Assembly (NCBI GenBank): GCA_019722365.1
Contig: JADFUC010000705.1
Coordinates: forward strand, 44,805 to 108,804
DNA from: Lithospermum erythrorhizon
Taxonomy: Eukaryota > Streptophyta > Magnoliopsida > Boraginales > Boraginaceae
DNA length: 64,000 bases
Reading direction: 5' to 3'
Shown here: positions 10,396 to 22,199 of the stretch, piece by piece
Position numbering within the stretch: the first letter of the stretch is position 1
Layout of the letters: each line of letters begins with the position of its first letter
Notes under the pieces: model-generated
Told to the model about the DNA's origin: nothing
Database searches by the model: none
What the model saw: only the letters and a program-made list of their open reading frames with translations
Program-made: the position numbers and the translations under genes

Positions 10396-11989
10396 GCTAC
10401 GCCTACAGTATGCTGTTGCTTGAAGGAATGCAGCGCCAATTCCTCCAATTGACTCGCCTACGATAGTGAATGAGATCAAATATAATTTGTTAATAACTCT
10501 CATAATAGTTATATATAGACGTATCAAATTTAATTTGTTAATAACTCTCATAATAGTTATAAATGAATAAAAAATATAATAACAATAAGTTCAATATTAT
10601 TGTTATTATATTCTTTGATATTCTAAAAATTTAATATGATAACATAATAAATAAGTTTTCCATCATTGTCAGATGATAAATTAATTCTTTAACATCACAA
10701 CATTAAAATTTGAAAAATTTAAAATATTAACTCTTAACATTATTAAGATCAAAAAGAAACATTTAAAATTTGTAAATTTTTTAAATTAAGATCATATCTA
10801 AAATTCTAAAATTAAGATCATAATTTAAAATTAAGATCATAATTAAAAATTGCTTAATTTTAATAAGTTCAAAACTATTTTTAATATATTTTACGCCAAA
10901 CAAAGCAAAATTATTATTTTAAACTATTTAATTATTAATGTTATTGATATTTTTAATAACATGGTAAAAATTGTAACATTTTTATTTTGCATATCACCAT
11001 ACACTCCACGTGTGCGTTAGTCATTCGACCATACACTTCACGCGTCCACTAGCTATTCCATCATACACTCATACGTATGCTCAAGTAGTTACTGTGTCGA
11101 GTCATGTTCCATGCATTCAAGAATTGTAGCATGTTCTTAGTATATTAACGACCACATGGAATATTTGTTCGTTATGCTTTATTGAGCAAGCGTTCCATGC
11201 GGTCGATAAGGATAAAATTGGAAAATTTTGTTGTCTTTGAATATTTTACCTTGAAAATAGGCTTTACCACTATTTATATACTTTCACGGTTTCTTTGACG
11301 TATGATTTCAACATTATTATTATAAATAATTAATAAACCAAAACTTTGGCGAACACACTCGGTGGGTGCCGCCTCTGTTTTGGCAAACTTGGAGAATACC
11401 GGAGGGGTGCCGCCTCCTTTGATAAATAGGTTAAAACCTTTATTTTCACTTCCTTGAGCCGGCTAATTCAGGAAAATCTTATTTTATAGTATCATATCAT
11501 TATACAAGGTATATAATTAGGTTTAATTTATAATTAAAAAATCTAATTTTTAATATTACAAAAATGCACTTAAAAGACATTTCAAAAAGCAGAAAAAGGG
11601 TATAAAAAACGGCCATTATAATAAAGTTTTATATTTTAACTTAGAGGGTGGCTGACGTTAAAGCCTCTAACCAGTTAGACATTTCTTATCATTTGTAACC
11701 TATTGTGTTATTATAGACATTTATTATAAAAAAATACAAAGACAACAAAAAATACAATATCAAAAAAAATTCAAAAGTTTTATAAATCATAATTGTCAAC
11801 ATTTCATTCAAAACATAACCTCACAAACATCAAGTCAAATGTATATCAATGTATTAGGTATTTACAAACACCACTAATAATCGAGATATGTATCAGGATA
11901 AATTTATTTCATTTTAATTGATTTAACGTGGACTAAAATATCGTGAATATCGAGGATCTAATCAAAAACCCCTTACCATCGGAAATCGC
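10396..11989. other. AT-rich spacer closing copy A
   Basis: No gene was recognised. At 10,470-10,563 a 26-bp word (TTGTTAATAACTCTCATAAT...) occurs twice. At 11,338-11,435 a roughly 47-bp module containing GGGTGCCGCCTCC is doubled, and copy B shows the same doubling more clearly at 62,438-62,525. Similarity to copy B stops near 11,930. Confidence 0.6.
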
Positions 11990-12279
11990 ACCTACAGCCG
12001 GGAAACCCGCTGCTAACATTCTTTATGCCGGGCGTAATCGGTAAATGGCCGACGCTATATTTCGACACGCTAATTTCATTCCGATGCCAATACCCCGACG
12101 CTAAGCTCCGATTTAAGTACGGGCTTTAATGACGCCAAACCCTACCCAACTTTAATTAATTTATTTTGATTTTAATTTTTTCCCCGATGCTAACCCGACG
12201 CCAACTTTTATTTAATTTATTTTATTTAATTTTTCCGATGCCAAACCTACTCCAAAGTTTATTTAATTTTTTTTTAATT

Positions 12280-12633
12280 TTACCCGTCTCTACGTGAAGT
12301 AAGATGCACCGCCTTATTCAAATCATTTTGTCGGGGACATTTTGCACCAAAGATTTTAGCAGCATGCACCGCCCGATTCAAATCGGTTACACGCCGGGTC
12401 GGCATACCACATGCGGTGTTTCCTACCGTGACGGTGGCGGTGGTGGCGCTGGTGCCATACGCACAAATGAAAGCGCCCACGCCGCAAACAAGTAGTGCCG
12501 ATCCCAAGAACTCTCCCCTTCGCCAAGCCTGCCTTCACCGAGGGGAGACTTTCCACGCCAAGTCAAACGTCGCAGGATCCCATAAATCAAAGTCAGGCCC
12601 GTGCTGAGCGAGCATAGCCTCCTTGTACTCCTC
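12280..12633 (-). pseudogene. En/Spm-type plant transposase exon (PF03004-like)
   Basis: An exon begins at 12,633 after a clean acceptor (ATTGCAG). Its first residues are EEYKEAMLAQHGPDFDLWD, then a stretch around AWKVSP, then after a shift a GRVLGIGT segment. This order (EEY...LW...GRV-G-G) is that of the plant transposase family Ptta/En/Spm. The segment further on (12,300-12,470) reads AVHAAKIFGAK in another frame. At least one frameshift breaks it. Family assignment is from memory of the motif and needs a profile search. Confidence 0.55.
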
Positions 12634-12899
12634 CTGCAATATTAAGGCGATTATTGTCAATAAATAAACTCTAAACAAACTTAAATTTTAAAAACGGTAA
12701 AAATAAACCAACTTTACCACCGCTTTGGCCCTTCGATCTAGGTTTCTTCGTCTCTTGTCCTTCACCGTTGTTTCATAAAGAAACCTCAACGGCAAGGATT
12801 TTTCCCGCCTTTCTTCTCCGAAACAAAAATAAAACATCATTTAGACTCTTCTACAAAATATTAAATTAACAACATTAAATAAAAGTTAATTACCTCCCC

Positions 12900-13240
12900 T
12901 GCATCCGAGAGCGCATCCCTTACTCCCCCATGCGCGATGGTGAGACATCTCGAATTCTCCGTCGACCTCCCGAGCTCCGGCGATTCTGGCTATTCTGCTC
13001 GGCTATTCTCTTATACTGTGAGTCATCCAACGAATGTACCTCCACTGTGAGCCGCAATCTATCTAGGCCTAGGACTCTCCAACAACCGAGTAGGGTCACT
13101 GCTCGGTGCCGCCATCGCACACGTTTCTCCACTTCTTCTTGTTCCTCAAGAAGAGTCAGCTCTTCTCACCGCCTCCCTCGCCTCATTCTCAAACTTGTAC
13201 CACACCCCAATAATAAAAAATATAGAAAAGATTAGTACAA
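12900..13240 (-). pseudogene. Possible further transposon exon, Arg/Gln-rich
   Basis: On the minus strand an open stretch includes AEQNSQNRRSSGGRRR near its end, resembling the conserved N-x-x-NR segment that precedes the GRV-G-G region in plant En/Spm transposase proteins. It sits upstream of the exon at 12,633 in the direction of coding, as that order requires. No complete domain can be read. Confidence 0.35.
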
Positions 13241-13499
13241 AATTTATTTAACTCACTTACAAATTCATTTCACCCAAACAAATTAAATAATAGGCATTAC
13301 CAAGAATTTAATCCCATATTTAATAACTTATTTAGATGTGTCTTTTATAGTTCGTCTGCACCGAATATCAAGCATTAAATGGCTCCAAAATCTAGGTACC
13401 CCCTTTCCACACAATCTGACAAAAAAAAAAAAAAAACAAGATAACATGAATAAAACATACCCAAATTTCACAATCAACTAAAAATATATTAACCAAATT

Positions 13500-13720
13500 A
13501 CCTGCCGTTGACGATGGAGCAGACAATCTTGTCCTTCTCTGCGACAGGCTCCAACGGGCGGGAAGGTCCCCGTACATGAGAAATGTCGTCCTCATCACCG
13601 GCCTCAGTACCGACCTCAGTACCGGTCTCATCATCGTCAACATCATCAACATCATCCTCATCAATATCATCATCCTCCCACCACGATCAAAACGAACGGG
13701 GTCAGACTACGGACACGCCG
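13500..13720 (-). pseudogene. Acidic exon of the CACTA-like element
   Basis: In one minus-strand frame this reads a run of Asp/Glu/Val (DDIDEDDVDDVDDDETGTE) and then RGPSRPLEPVAEKDKIVCS before a likely splice site. It lies upstream of the transposase exons, in the same orientation. It is probably the acidic spacer of the same gene. The methionine-rich reading in the neighbouring frame is an artefact of the repeated codons. Confidence 0.4.
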
Positions 13721-13739
13721 ACCCACTAAGATACGCAGC

Positions 13740-13959
13740 CCGCCTCGAGCCTCGGGCCGGCATTAGGCTTCCATCGGTCGATTCGGTTCGGTTTGGGTAT
13801 TTTCGAATCGAACCGACCCGGTCGGTTATAGCCTGATGGAACCTAAAACCGGTTCGGTTCCGATCGTTCCGCCCGGTTCTCGGTTATTTTCGGTTTTGTT
13901 CGGGTTCGGCTTTTTCCGTTATTTCTCGTTATTTTCGGTTCGTTCTCGGTTATTTGTGG

Positions 13960-13997
<38 letters not shown>

Positions 13998-14160
13998 TTT
14001 AATTTTTTAATTAAAAATTAATCGGTTCTGCCTTTGCCTCGAATCGATCCGCTCGGGAAATTCCGAACCCGAACTCAAATATTTTCGTTTTATTTTTCAA
14101 CCTAAATCGGGTTCGGTTCCTCCAATTACGGTTATTTCTGCCTTGCCTCCTGGGCTTGCT
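13740..14160. repeat. CGGTT-rich simple sequence with a (TA)n tract
   Basis: The pentamer family CGGTT/TCGGT is repeated irregularly throughout (for example GGTTCGGTTC, TTATTTTCGGTT). A pure TA tract of about 33 bp lies at 13,960-13,992. Such simple sequence is common inside plant DNA transposons. No coding. Confidence 0.8.
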
Positions 14161-14439
14161 TCTATTTATTTTGTCAAGTAATTCCCCTAGTTTATATGTG
14201 ACCCACTACTAACTACCTCATACGAGATCGGGTATTGGGAGTCTAGTCTGTTTTATATGTTGTAAATGAGTCATCAAATGCATCGCGAATCTGTGATACC
14301 ACCCAAGCTTCTCCTCTTGATGATCAGCGTCTCCATAGTCATACCTTTACTCCTATCATCCCTATCCCTATCCTTCCCCGGCCTACCACCACGAAATATC
14401 TCCAAAAACATGAAACTACTTAACAATCATAATTAACTA

Positions 14440-15120
14440 ACAATTTCAGACAAACTACCAATCACATTTCAATCCAATATCACATATCACACCAACCTTA
14501 ATTTAATCACATTTCAATTCAATGTCATATTCTATTCTAAATTCGATTACATTTCAATCCAAAATCTCATTCTAAATTCAAAAATATTTCAATCACATTT
14601 CAATAATTAAACTAACAATAATATTTCAATCACATTTAAATAATCACATTTCAATAATCACATTTCAATAATCAACCTAACAATAATATTTCAATCACAT
14701 TTAACTAACAATAATATTTCAATAATCAAACAAACAATAATATTTCAATAATCACATTTAACTAACAATAATATTTAAATAATCACATTTAACTAACAAT
14801 AATATTTAAATAATCACATTTCAATAATCAAACTAACAATAATATTTAAATAATCACATTTCAATAATCAAACTAACAATAATATTTAAATAATCACATT
14901 TCAATAATCAAACTAACAATAATATTTCAATCACATTTAACTAACAATAATATTTCAATCACATTTCAATAATAAAAAACAATAACTAACAATAATTTGG
15001 AAATTAAAATTGAAATTAAAACAATAATTCAACTAACAATGACTAACAATAAAATTGAAATTAAAAAATAATTAAACTAACTAATAATAATTTAAACACA
15101 TTCAATAACCAACAATAATT
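14440..15120. repeat. A-rich minisatellite with a perfect 40-bp triplication
   Basis: The words AATAATATTT, AATCACATTTCAATAATCA and ACTAAC are shuffled across the block. From 14,801 to 14,920 a 40-bp unit is repeated three times without a change, and diverged units extend on both sides. Perfect copies beside worn ones indicate recent local expansion or contraction. Confidence 0.88.
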
Positions 15121-15625
15121 CGGAAAAAAAACAAAAAAAAAACCTTTGAAATGAGGGAGAACCCTAAAATTAAAACAATGGATTTGTGGAGTATTGGGGC
15201 GAATTGGGTGGGGAGAAAAGGAGAGTAATAAGAAGAAAGGAAAGTGAAACTCGCTGCTCGGGCGACTATTTCTAATATATAAGAGTTTAATGGCGCCGGG
15301 TATTAAATAATATAAATACCTGTACTTAATTTTTAAACGGTTACGTAATTTAAATTTCCGACGTTAACGCTTATATTTTTAATTTATTTTATTATTACGT
15401 TTTAAGAGAATAAACACTTAAATAATACCCGATGCCAACTATTTTTATTTTATAATTATTTTTCAAATCTAAAAAGTTTAATTAATACCCGTCTCTAGAC
15501 CGATGTCATTCCCTACGCCAAGTTTATGGCCCACATACATATACTTTATTGGATATAACCGACGCAAACCCGACGCCAACCCGACGCTCGACTAATGTAG
15601 TTAAGCGCTTTCAAAGTAGTGTCTA

Positions 15626-16001
15626 ATCACCACATGTTGCATTGAGATTAACTCCAATATCACTTGTAATTGTGCAATTGGTTTTTAATTAATTGATCCT
15701 CATAAATTAGGATTCCATATTTTAATTAATTAAATTTCAGCAGTCTAAAGCCACTACTGTAAATTTTTCCATGCTTTGTTTAGTTTGTTGCTATGTACAT
15801 ATAATGATGACTTATTATGACTGTTGTTGCTAATGCACTGACTTAGGTATATGTTTCCATACTTTGATGTAGAAATAAGAAGACAATTGCGATTTTTGCA
15901 TTGTAGGAATAAATCAGATAATTACAACTTTGTATCACTTTATAAATATGGAGTTTCAAAATTATACGTAATTCATTCCATCATTGAGATATCTTGAACA
16001 A
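15626..16001 (+). other. Intergenic region upstream of the CSLG-like gene
   Basis: This AT-rich stretch lies between the CACTA-like terminus and the start codon. Its only feature is the TATA element listed separately. No upstream coding was seen. Confidence 0.5.
15941..15948 (+). promoter_or_regulatory. Candidate TATA box of the CSLG-like gene
   Basis: TATAAATA lies about 55 bp before the ATG at 16,002, a plausible spacing for a plant core promoter with a short leader. Chance occurrence is possible in this AT-rich region. Confidence 0.4.
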
Positions 16002-19000
16002 ATGGAGAACCTCCCTCTACATGAATACAGAGTCCACAAACAAGCAGCCTTATTCCACAAATCACATGCCCTGATCTGTATTTCAGCTTTGTTAGCCCTG
16101 TTTATTACAGAATATTCCTCATTTTTATCCCCTGATGAAATACAAAAATTCCCACTGCTCTTTTGTGCCTGGCCTCTTTGTCTGAGTTGTTTTTATCATT
16201 CCAATGGCTATTAAGAGGGTCCTCTTCCGTTGGAGTGCCTATTACTGAACCGTTTACCCCGAAAGATTACCCTGATGAAGAACTCCTGGTGTTGATGTGT
16301 TTATATTCACTGCTGACCTGAAAAGGAGCTTCCATTAGGGGGGTTAGAACACGGTTATCTCTCGGTTATGGCACCTGATTACTATCCGCCTGAGAAGGTT
16401 TCTGGTTTATCTTTCTTGATGATGCAGGTTCTGATTTGACCTTTGCATGCTCTTCATGAGGCCTGGAATTTGCTACTTTGTGGATTCCTTCTGTAGGAAG
16501 TATGGAATCAGGACACGATGTCCGGCGTCATTTTCGGGCGCCTGATGAAGATGATACTAAAGGGTCCCTGATTTTCCAAAAGAAAACATGGAGGTTTGTT
16601 ACTATTCGAATGAGGCCATTGCAATGTAAGCTATTTTTTTTTTATTAAATTGGGTATGGTTTTGAAAACATGGAGAAAGAGTACTTCAAGTTCATGGAGC
16701 TCTTAAAGGTGGCCAGTGAGAATAGTAGGAATAAAGGGTCTAATGATAGGAAGCACCCTGCAAATATCCAGGTTACTTCAATGTCAACAGATTTATTTGT
16801 TTCCTAGATTGCAAAGCTAAAACTTAGCATTTTCTATAAGTTAGTCCTATTGTTATTTCAAAATGAATTATATATTTGTGCATATTTTATAAGAGTTGCA
16901 AATATCAATCATCCAAGTGTTTCAAATGACCCTTTATGCAAAGTAACTTAGAGAACATACTTAATCCATTCCAAGTTTATTATTCAACAAATAGTCATCC
17001 TGTTTTTCAATCAATAACTCATTCATTTAACTTTGTATTTATATCAAAATGTTAATAAAATTAGATAATGACATTGCGCACTTACATGTTACTGTTACTC
17101 ATTCATGCAAGTTACTTATATGTTACTATAGGGTACTAAACAACAGATCCTCGATAACAAAAGTAAAATATTACACTCTACTCGAACCTGTACAAAATAT
17201 TTTCAATCAATTGTATCAATCATTTGCATCAATTGTATCAATCATATCCAGGTAATAGGAGGAAAAAGTCACAGTACCTTCTCTGGAATGCCAAATCTTG
17301 TTTATGTTTCAAGGGAAAAGGATCCTACTAGTCCTCATCATTTTAAAGCTGGGGCGATAAACGTTATGGTACACCTCTATCGATCAAAATACTGATATAT
17401 TCAGAACTAGTTCAGTTCATTACTAATAAAATGATTTAAGAATCATTATTAGGCTTAAGAACCTAATCTAGACATTTTCGTTTATGGTAAATATACATAA
17501 GTATTATTTTTATATTGCAGCTTAGGGTGTCTGGCATGCTTAGCAACGCGCCTTACATATTAGTACTAGATTGCGATATGTACTCCAACGATCCATCCTC
17601 TGCCCGTCAAGCAATGTGTTTCCTCCTCGACAACAAAATCACTCCGACGCTAGCGTTTGTCCAGTTTCCTCAGAAGTTCCATAATGTTAGCAAGAATGAT
17701 ATATATGACGCAGGGATTAGAAATTCGTTTGAGGTATCTTTTTCATTTTTCATCAATTCTTCAAACAGGCTGTTTCAGCACAATTAAAGTTATACATGTA
17801 TACAACAAGAAAACCATGATAATTATTAAAGCTTCAAGTTTCATTTAATTTAGTTATATATGAGTTGTGCCTATAGCTTATTCTCAGCTTCAATCCAGGT
17901 ATATAATCCGCAATTGAATATTTTCTAAAGTAATCAATAACTATGCAGATAATGTGGCCAGGTTTGGATGGGCTAGGAGGACCTATCCTTTCTGGTACAT
18001 GTTTCTACATAAAGAGGGAATCCCTTTACGTAGAGGAAGGTAATTCACACATACTCAAATCATCTGTTCTGACAAATTTTTGGGTCTTTGTATGTGGCAG
18101 AAGTCAATGAAATTCCCTTTATAGGTTGATATAGCTCAATCACACACTTTTGGATGTATTTTTTTTGTCTAAATTTGCCTCTCGAATTTTGGTTGCTAGA
18201 ACTAATCGCCACTTCAATTATCTGATGAGTTTGATTCATCTTATTTGTAGTGGATACTGATCCTATCTTAGACAAAAAATCTTTCGGCACATCAAATGAG
18301 TTTCTAATGTCGCTCAGTAGCAACCTAAATCATCGTGTCCCAATGAAAGAAGACTTGAATGACAGATTTCTTAGTGAGGCAAAGATTGTAGCATCCTGTT
18401 TCTATGAAGAAGATACACAGTGGGGGAAAAAGGTATACTACATAGTACATACCTTTTCCGGTATTGAAAGAACTCTCCATATTAGGAAGCAAAAAAGTTA
18501 TTTCCAACATCCTGTTTGCTTTGGAATGCTATTATTACATTACCATTGAGTCGAATTAGATCCTCGCATTTCCAACATTGACATTTTCCCCCTGATGCAG
18601 ATTGGCTTCTTGTACGGTTCTGTTGTGGAAGATTACTTTACAGGCTTCACATTGCACTGTAAAGGATGGAAATCAGTGTACTATAATCCCTCGTGGCCTG
18701 CATTCCTAGGTACCGCCACTACAAATTTGAGCGATACCTTAGTCCAGGGCACAAGATGGATGTCAGGATTACATGAAGTTAATCTATCCAGATTTAGTCC
18801 ACTTGTCTATGGTTTACCAAGATTGCCTCTTCTGCATTGCATGGGTTATGCATATGTTGGCTCTATACCTCTTTATTGCATCCTCTATTCTTCTATGCCT
18901 TCGTACCACAATTAAAGTCCTAATTCTGAGGGATCTCCTTATACCCAGAGGTAATTATGTTTCAGTACTAACTATATCGAGTTAATTGAGCATTTAGTTA

Positions 19001-19806
19001 GCCCAGGAAAAAAGAACATATCAACATGTTTTAGTCTTGATAAATGGTAGTGGTAAATTTTAGTTTCTTAAAAATTACTAAATGTTGCACAACTAATCCT
19101 AAACTCAATTATTTTGACTAGTTTGGAACCATTTTCAATTCCGGGGACTATAATTAATCATCCCTATTCGAGGACAAAACATTCTAGGATAAATAGGACT
19201 AAAAGTAATTGCATTGGATTCTCTTGTCCAACATGAGAATTTGTGATCTAATTACTGAAAACACATTTTATTCCAGGTCTCAAAGTCCATGGTTTATCTT
19301 GTTTTCATTTGTTTTCGTCGTCTAGCCAAAGAATTATGTGACGTTATCCAAACCGGTGGATCAATTCGAATGTGGTGGAATGATTATCGCATATGGATGA
19401 TGAGTCGGCATCTTGCCCTTATGGAAGTTTGGATGCTGTCCAAAAAGTAGTTGGTTTCAAGAAGGCTAGCTTTTGTGCCAACAAATAAAGTTGATGATGA
19501 TGAACAAGTCAAGAGATATGAAATGGGGGTGTTTGATTTTCAAGTATCACCAATGCATCTTGTTCCAATGGTGAGTTTCACTATACTAAATATGGCGTCA
19601 TTTATTTGGGGATTGCTCAAGTGATTTTTACAGGTTTATGGGAGAAGTTGTTTTACAAATCTTTATTTCCTTATTTCATATTGGTTGTGATACCTATAGT
19701 GATTGAAGGATGCTTTTCAGGAGATAAAGGCCTTATTCCTCCTCAGATTACTCTGCTATCAGTTGCATTTGTGTTCACTATTGTTTGTGTTAGTGCATTT
19801 CTGTAA
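16002..19806 (+). pseudogene. Cellulose synthase-like protein G/M type, frameshifted
   Basis: This is a processive-type family 2 glycosyltransferase of the CSLG/CSLM clade, membrane proteins of the endoplasmic reticulum or Golgi; clade members include glucuronosyltransferases of saponin biosynthesis, but the substrate here is unknown. Seven exons fit: 16,002-16,771; 17,252-17,368; 17,521-17,733; 17,949-18,039; 18,251-18,432; 18,601-18,950; 19,277-19,806, about 750 residues, the usual length. All introns are GT-AG. Visible motifs are DDAGSD (exon 1), DCDMYSND (DxD, exon 3), VVEDYFTGF and QGTRW (QxxRW, 18,745-18,759, exon 6), and C-terminal membrane segments in exon 7. The start MENLPLHEYRVHK matches the family. 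Exon 1 has several shifts after 16,200, exon 6 has one near 18,900 and exon 7 several. With intact splice sites and catalytic motifs, these are either recent lesions or sequencing indels. Confidence 0.9.
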
Positions 19807-20498
19807 TTTATAATCCAAGAGCCCGTCACAGGTTTTAAAATGCAAAATAAAAATTGAGATTAAACCCAATATAATTTTTTTTTTGAAAATAATAAATTTT
19901 AATATCTATCAACTATATTTTTTATAAGAAGAAATGAAAATGAGAATTTCAAAATTTTAATTGTTAAACATTTTTGATGCAAAAAATATGCTGAAAATAA
20001 CATGATTATTATCAATGTTTCTATCTTTTAAATAAAATTATATGTTTGGAGAGCCGAGTAAATCTCATATTAATTAGCCTGTAGCCAATTTTAGAAATAT
20101 ATTTGAATAATTAATTTATTATGGAGATTTGGATAATTGAATTAAAAAATATTCTTTCAAAGAAACATGAATAGGCATCTTAATTATCAAAAGAGTATAT
20201 ATACATAGTGTTCATGATCATTGTTTAATTAGATAAAAAAAAATTGGTGATAGAAAGGTATAGTATATGACTATATAGTCATTCATATTATTTTAGAATT
20301 GGGGGCCTTTAATATAATGAGATTAACACATGCGTTATCTTAGGACCCCGTATATATAGAATTAGTATTTCTTCTATTGTCCAAAGTAGCACTATTGCAT
20401 TGACTAAAGTTGGTGTGAAATACCCTAGATACTAGTTATTCACTTATGAACCAAATGAGTAATAAAGTTAATATCCTATATTTCTATTAAAAATTATA

Positions 20499-20580
<82 letters not shown>

Positions 20581-21169
20581 TAACCACTGGTTTATTGGTG
20601 ACTATGGGTTGATGAAGGAAAATTATCACAATATTCTTCCAATCATAATTTCAATTTCTCAATTATATAGTTTCAAACATGTCCCAACTATTTTTGAAAG
20701 CCAAGCTTGTCTTTTACTAATAACTCTCTAATAAAATTGCTCATATGGATAGATTATAAACAGGCTAATGATTAAATGTAGCATGGCAATTAGTGGGCCA
20801 TACTCTATTAAATATGTTGGGTAGAAATAAAATATAAACAAATGTTGCCTTAATCATATATTCTAATAAATAAGATTGCATATAATACCAGATATTATTG
20901 AATGAACACTTATACACAAAATCTTGGTCACGACAAAATATCATGTACTCATACACAAACCTTTCTAGGTTATATCATGCACAAAGATAGCCACCACCAT
21001 ACAAAATATATACGGTAATATGGTAAAGATTAACTATAACTATTATCTAGTAATTCTGACAACGATTCTTTCTCCGACACTTTAAAAGATATTCCAAAAT
21101 CTCCTACAATTGAATGCATGCCTATTACATGCAACAACAGAAATATAATTTCATAAGATAAACATTTAC
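19807..21169. other. AT-rich intergenic region downstream of the CSLG-like gene
   Basis: No gene was recognised. It contains the long (AT)n microsatellite listed next and is otherwise without repeats that I could detect. Confidence 0.5.
20502..20578. repeat. (AT)n microsatellite, about 77 bp
   Basis: An uninterrupted alternating TA tract of roughly 38 units. Its true length may be uncertain in the assembly. Confidence 0.97.
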
Positions 21170-21229
21170 CCTACATTAAGCTTGATATGTATGCTTCGGT
21201 TTAAAAGTTTACATAGTCTAAAAAAAAGG

Positions 21230-21348
21230 TTATCGGACTTCAAATCTTGGTGGATATAAAAGCGTTTTCCATCCCAGATAATGTGCGTGGATGTTAGGCA
21301 CTCCGATTACGATCTCTTCGATATAGTCCGGAATGTGCATAATCAAGT
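21230..21348 (-). pseudogene. Unidentified C-terminal exon, copy 1
   Basis: On the minus strand an exon can be read from 21,348, after a TTTTTAG acceptor, to a stop at 21,230. It contains HIPDYIEEI, then NIHAHY, and ends YPPRFEVR. The homologous stretch in unit 2 (23,440-23,553) keeps the same frame, acceptor, length class and the same final PPRFEVR before the stop, which suggests this frame was translated in the ancestor. I do not recognise the family. Upstream exons are not clear. The other frame reads YIHQDLKSDN, resembling a kinase loop, but this frame does not continue. Confidence 0.4.
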
Positions 21349-22199
21349 CTAAAAATAACATAATCACTAATCTCCAAAAACAAAAATGAAATAAAGAAGT
21401 GTTAAGGCCGAAAAACTAAATACTTTCAATTACACTCATTGAATCACTTCCCATGCTTCATGACTGACACATTCTTAGCCACTATTTGTGAAGCTATGAT
21501 TAGTATCAACTGCGATCTACAAAATCGATCATTTTTCACAATCTTTTTATATCTCAAAGGTTCAAAGCTGCCAGTCTTTGAGCCTTAACCTTCAAAGAGT
21601 ATGTATCTTAGATTTTTTTTCTAAATTAGAGATGAAGAATACGATTACGTAGTATTACAAATTAGAATCTGAAATTCATGCTTAAAGGCAGGTTAGAGTA
21701 AGTCGTACAAATAAAAATAGAGCGAAGTCGCGACGAATAAAAAGTAGAATAGAAATGCCGATGAGGTTGAACTCAAGGCAACTTTTGTAAAAACTTGAGT
21801 TAGATGTCATGAGTATTAAGGCGTCAATGATTTTTCTTTTCTTGAAAAGTAAGCTAATCACTTCATTAGAAAAACTTCATAAAATATAACTCTGTGCATA
21901 GGCATGCTTAACTTTGAATGCATAATTGCCTTCTTGGAGTCCCCAAGAATTTTTTTCGAACATGGCCAACACTCACGGAACCACAACCTCCACTAAAATT
22001 TTGCGATGTTGGTGATTGCTTTAAACTTATGATATGGTGTGTGTGTGTGTAGAGGTTGGTTTGAATTTTGTAAGGATTGACCACTGGTAAATATATCAGC
22101 AAAGTAGTAAACTATAGACTAAAAATAATCAAATTAAAGTAATCATGGAAATTTCATATTAACAATAAAGCTCTACAGAAATAAAAACCATGTTGGTGC

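Larger units (their letters stand above)
1..11930. repeat. Copy A of a long direct segmental duplication
   Basis: This stretch is collinear and in the same orientation with 52,078-63,030. Matching landmarks include the copia integrase relic (position 1 against 52,078), a block at 5,430-5,580 against 56,480-56,640 that is nearly identical for over 100 bp, the fold-back element, the short copia element and the tandem module near 11,340 against 62,440. Similarity ends near 11,930 against 63,030. The left end lies outside the window, because copy B carries a further reverse-transcriptase section (50,620-52,077) whose partner would be left of position 1. The copies differ by many small substitutions and indels and by one approximately 1-kb absence in copy B. 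I infer duplication rather than independent insertions because several unrelated elements share the same order. Confidence 0.9.
11990..15625 (-). mobile_element. CACTA (En/Spm)-like DNA transposon, one terminus identified
   Basis: The right end on the plus strand is CTTTCAAAGTAGTG (15,609-15,622), so the minus strand begins CACTACTTTGAAAG, the diagnostic terminus of the CACTA superfamily. Both sub-terminal zones carry many copies of a short motif around CCGACGC or CCGATGC (12,030-12,250 and 15,290-15,600), which in this superfamily are transposase-binding sites. The interior encodes minus-strand exons resembling plant En/Spm transposase fragments. A matching CACTA end on the left was not found, so the element is truncated or its left end has decayed. 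A (TA)n tract and A-rich minisatellites lie inside. Confidence 0.65.

Noticed and set aside
13392..13673. Methionine-rich minus-strand frame
   Set aside because: It is the shifted reading of an acidic Asp/Glu/Val run that belongs to the CACTA-like element.
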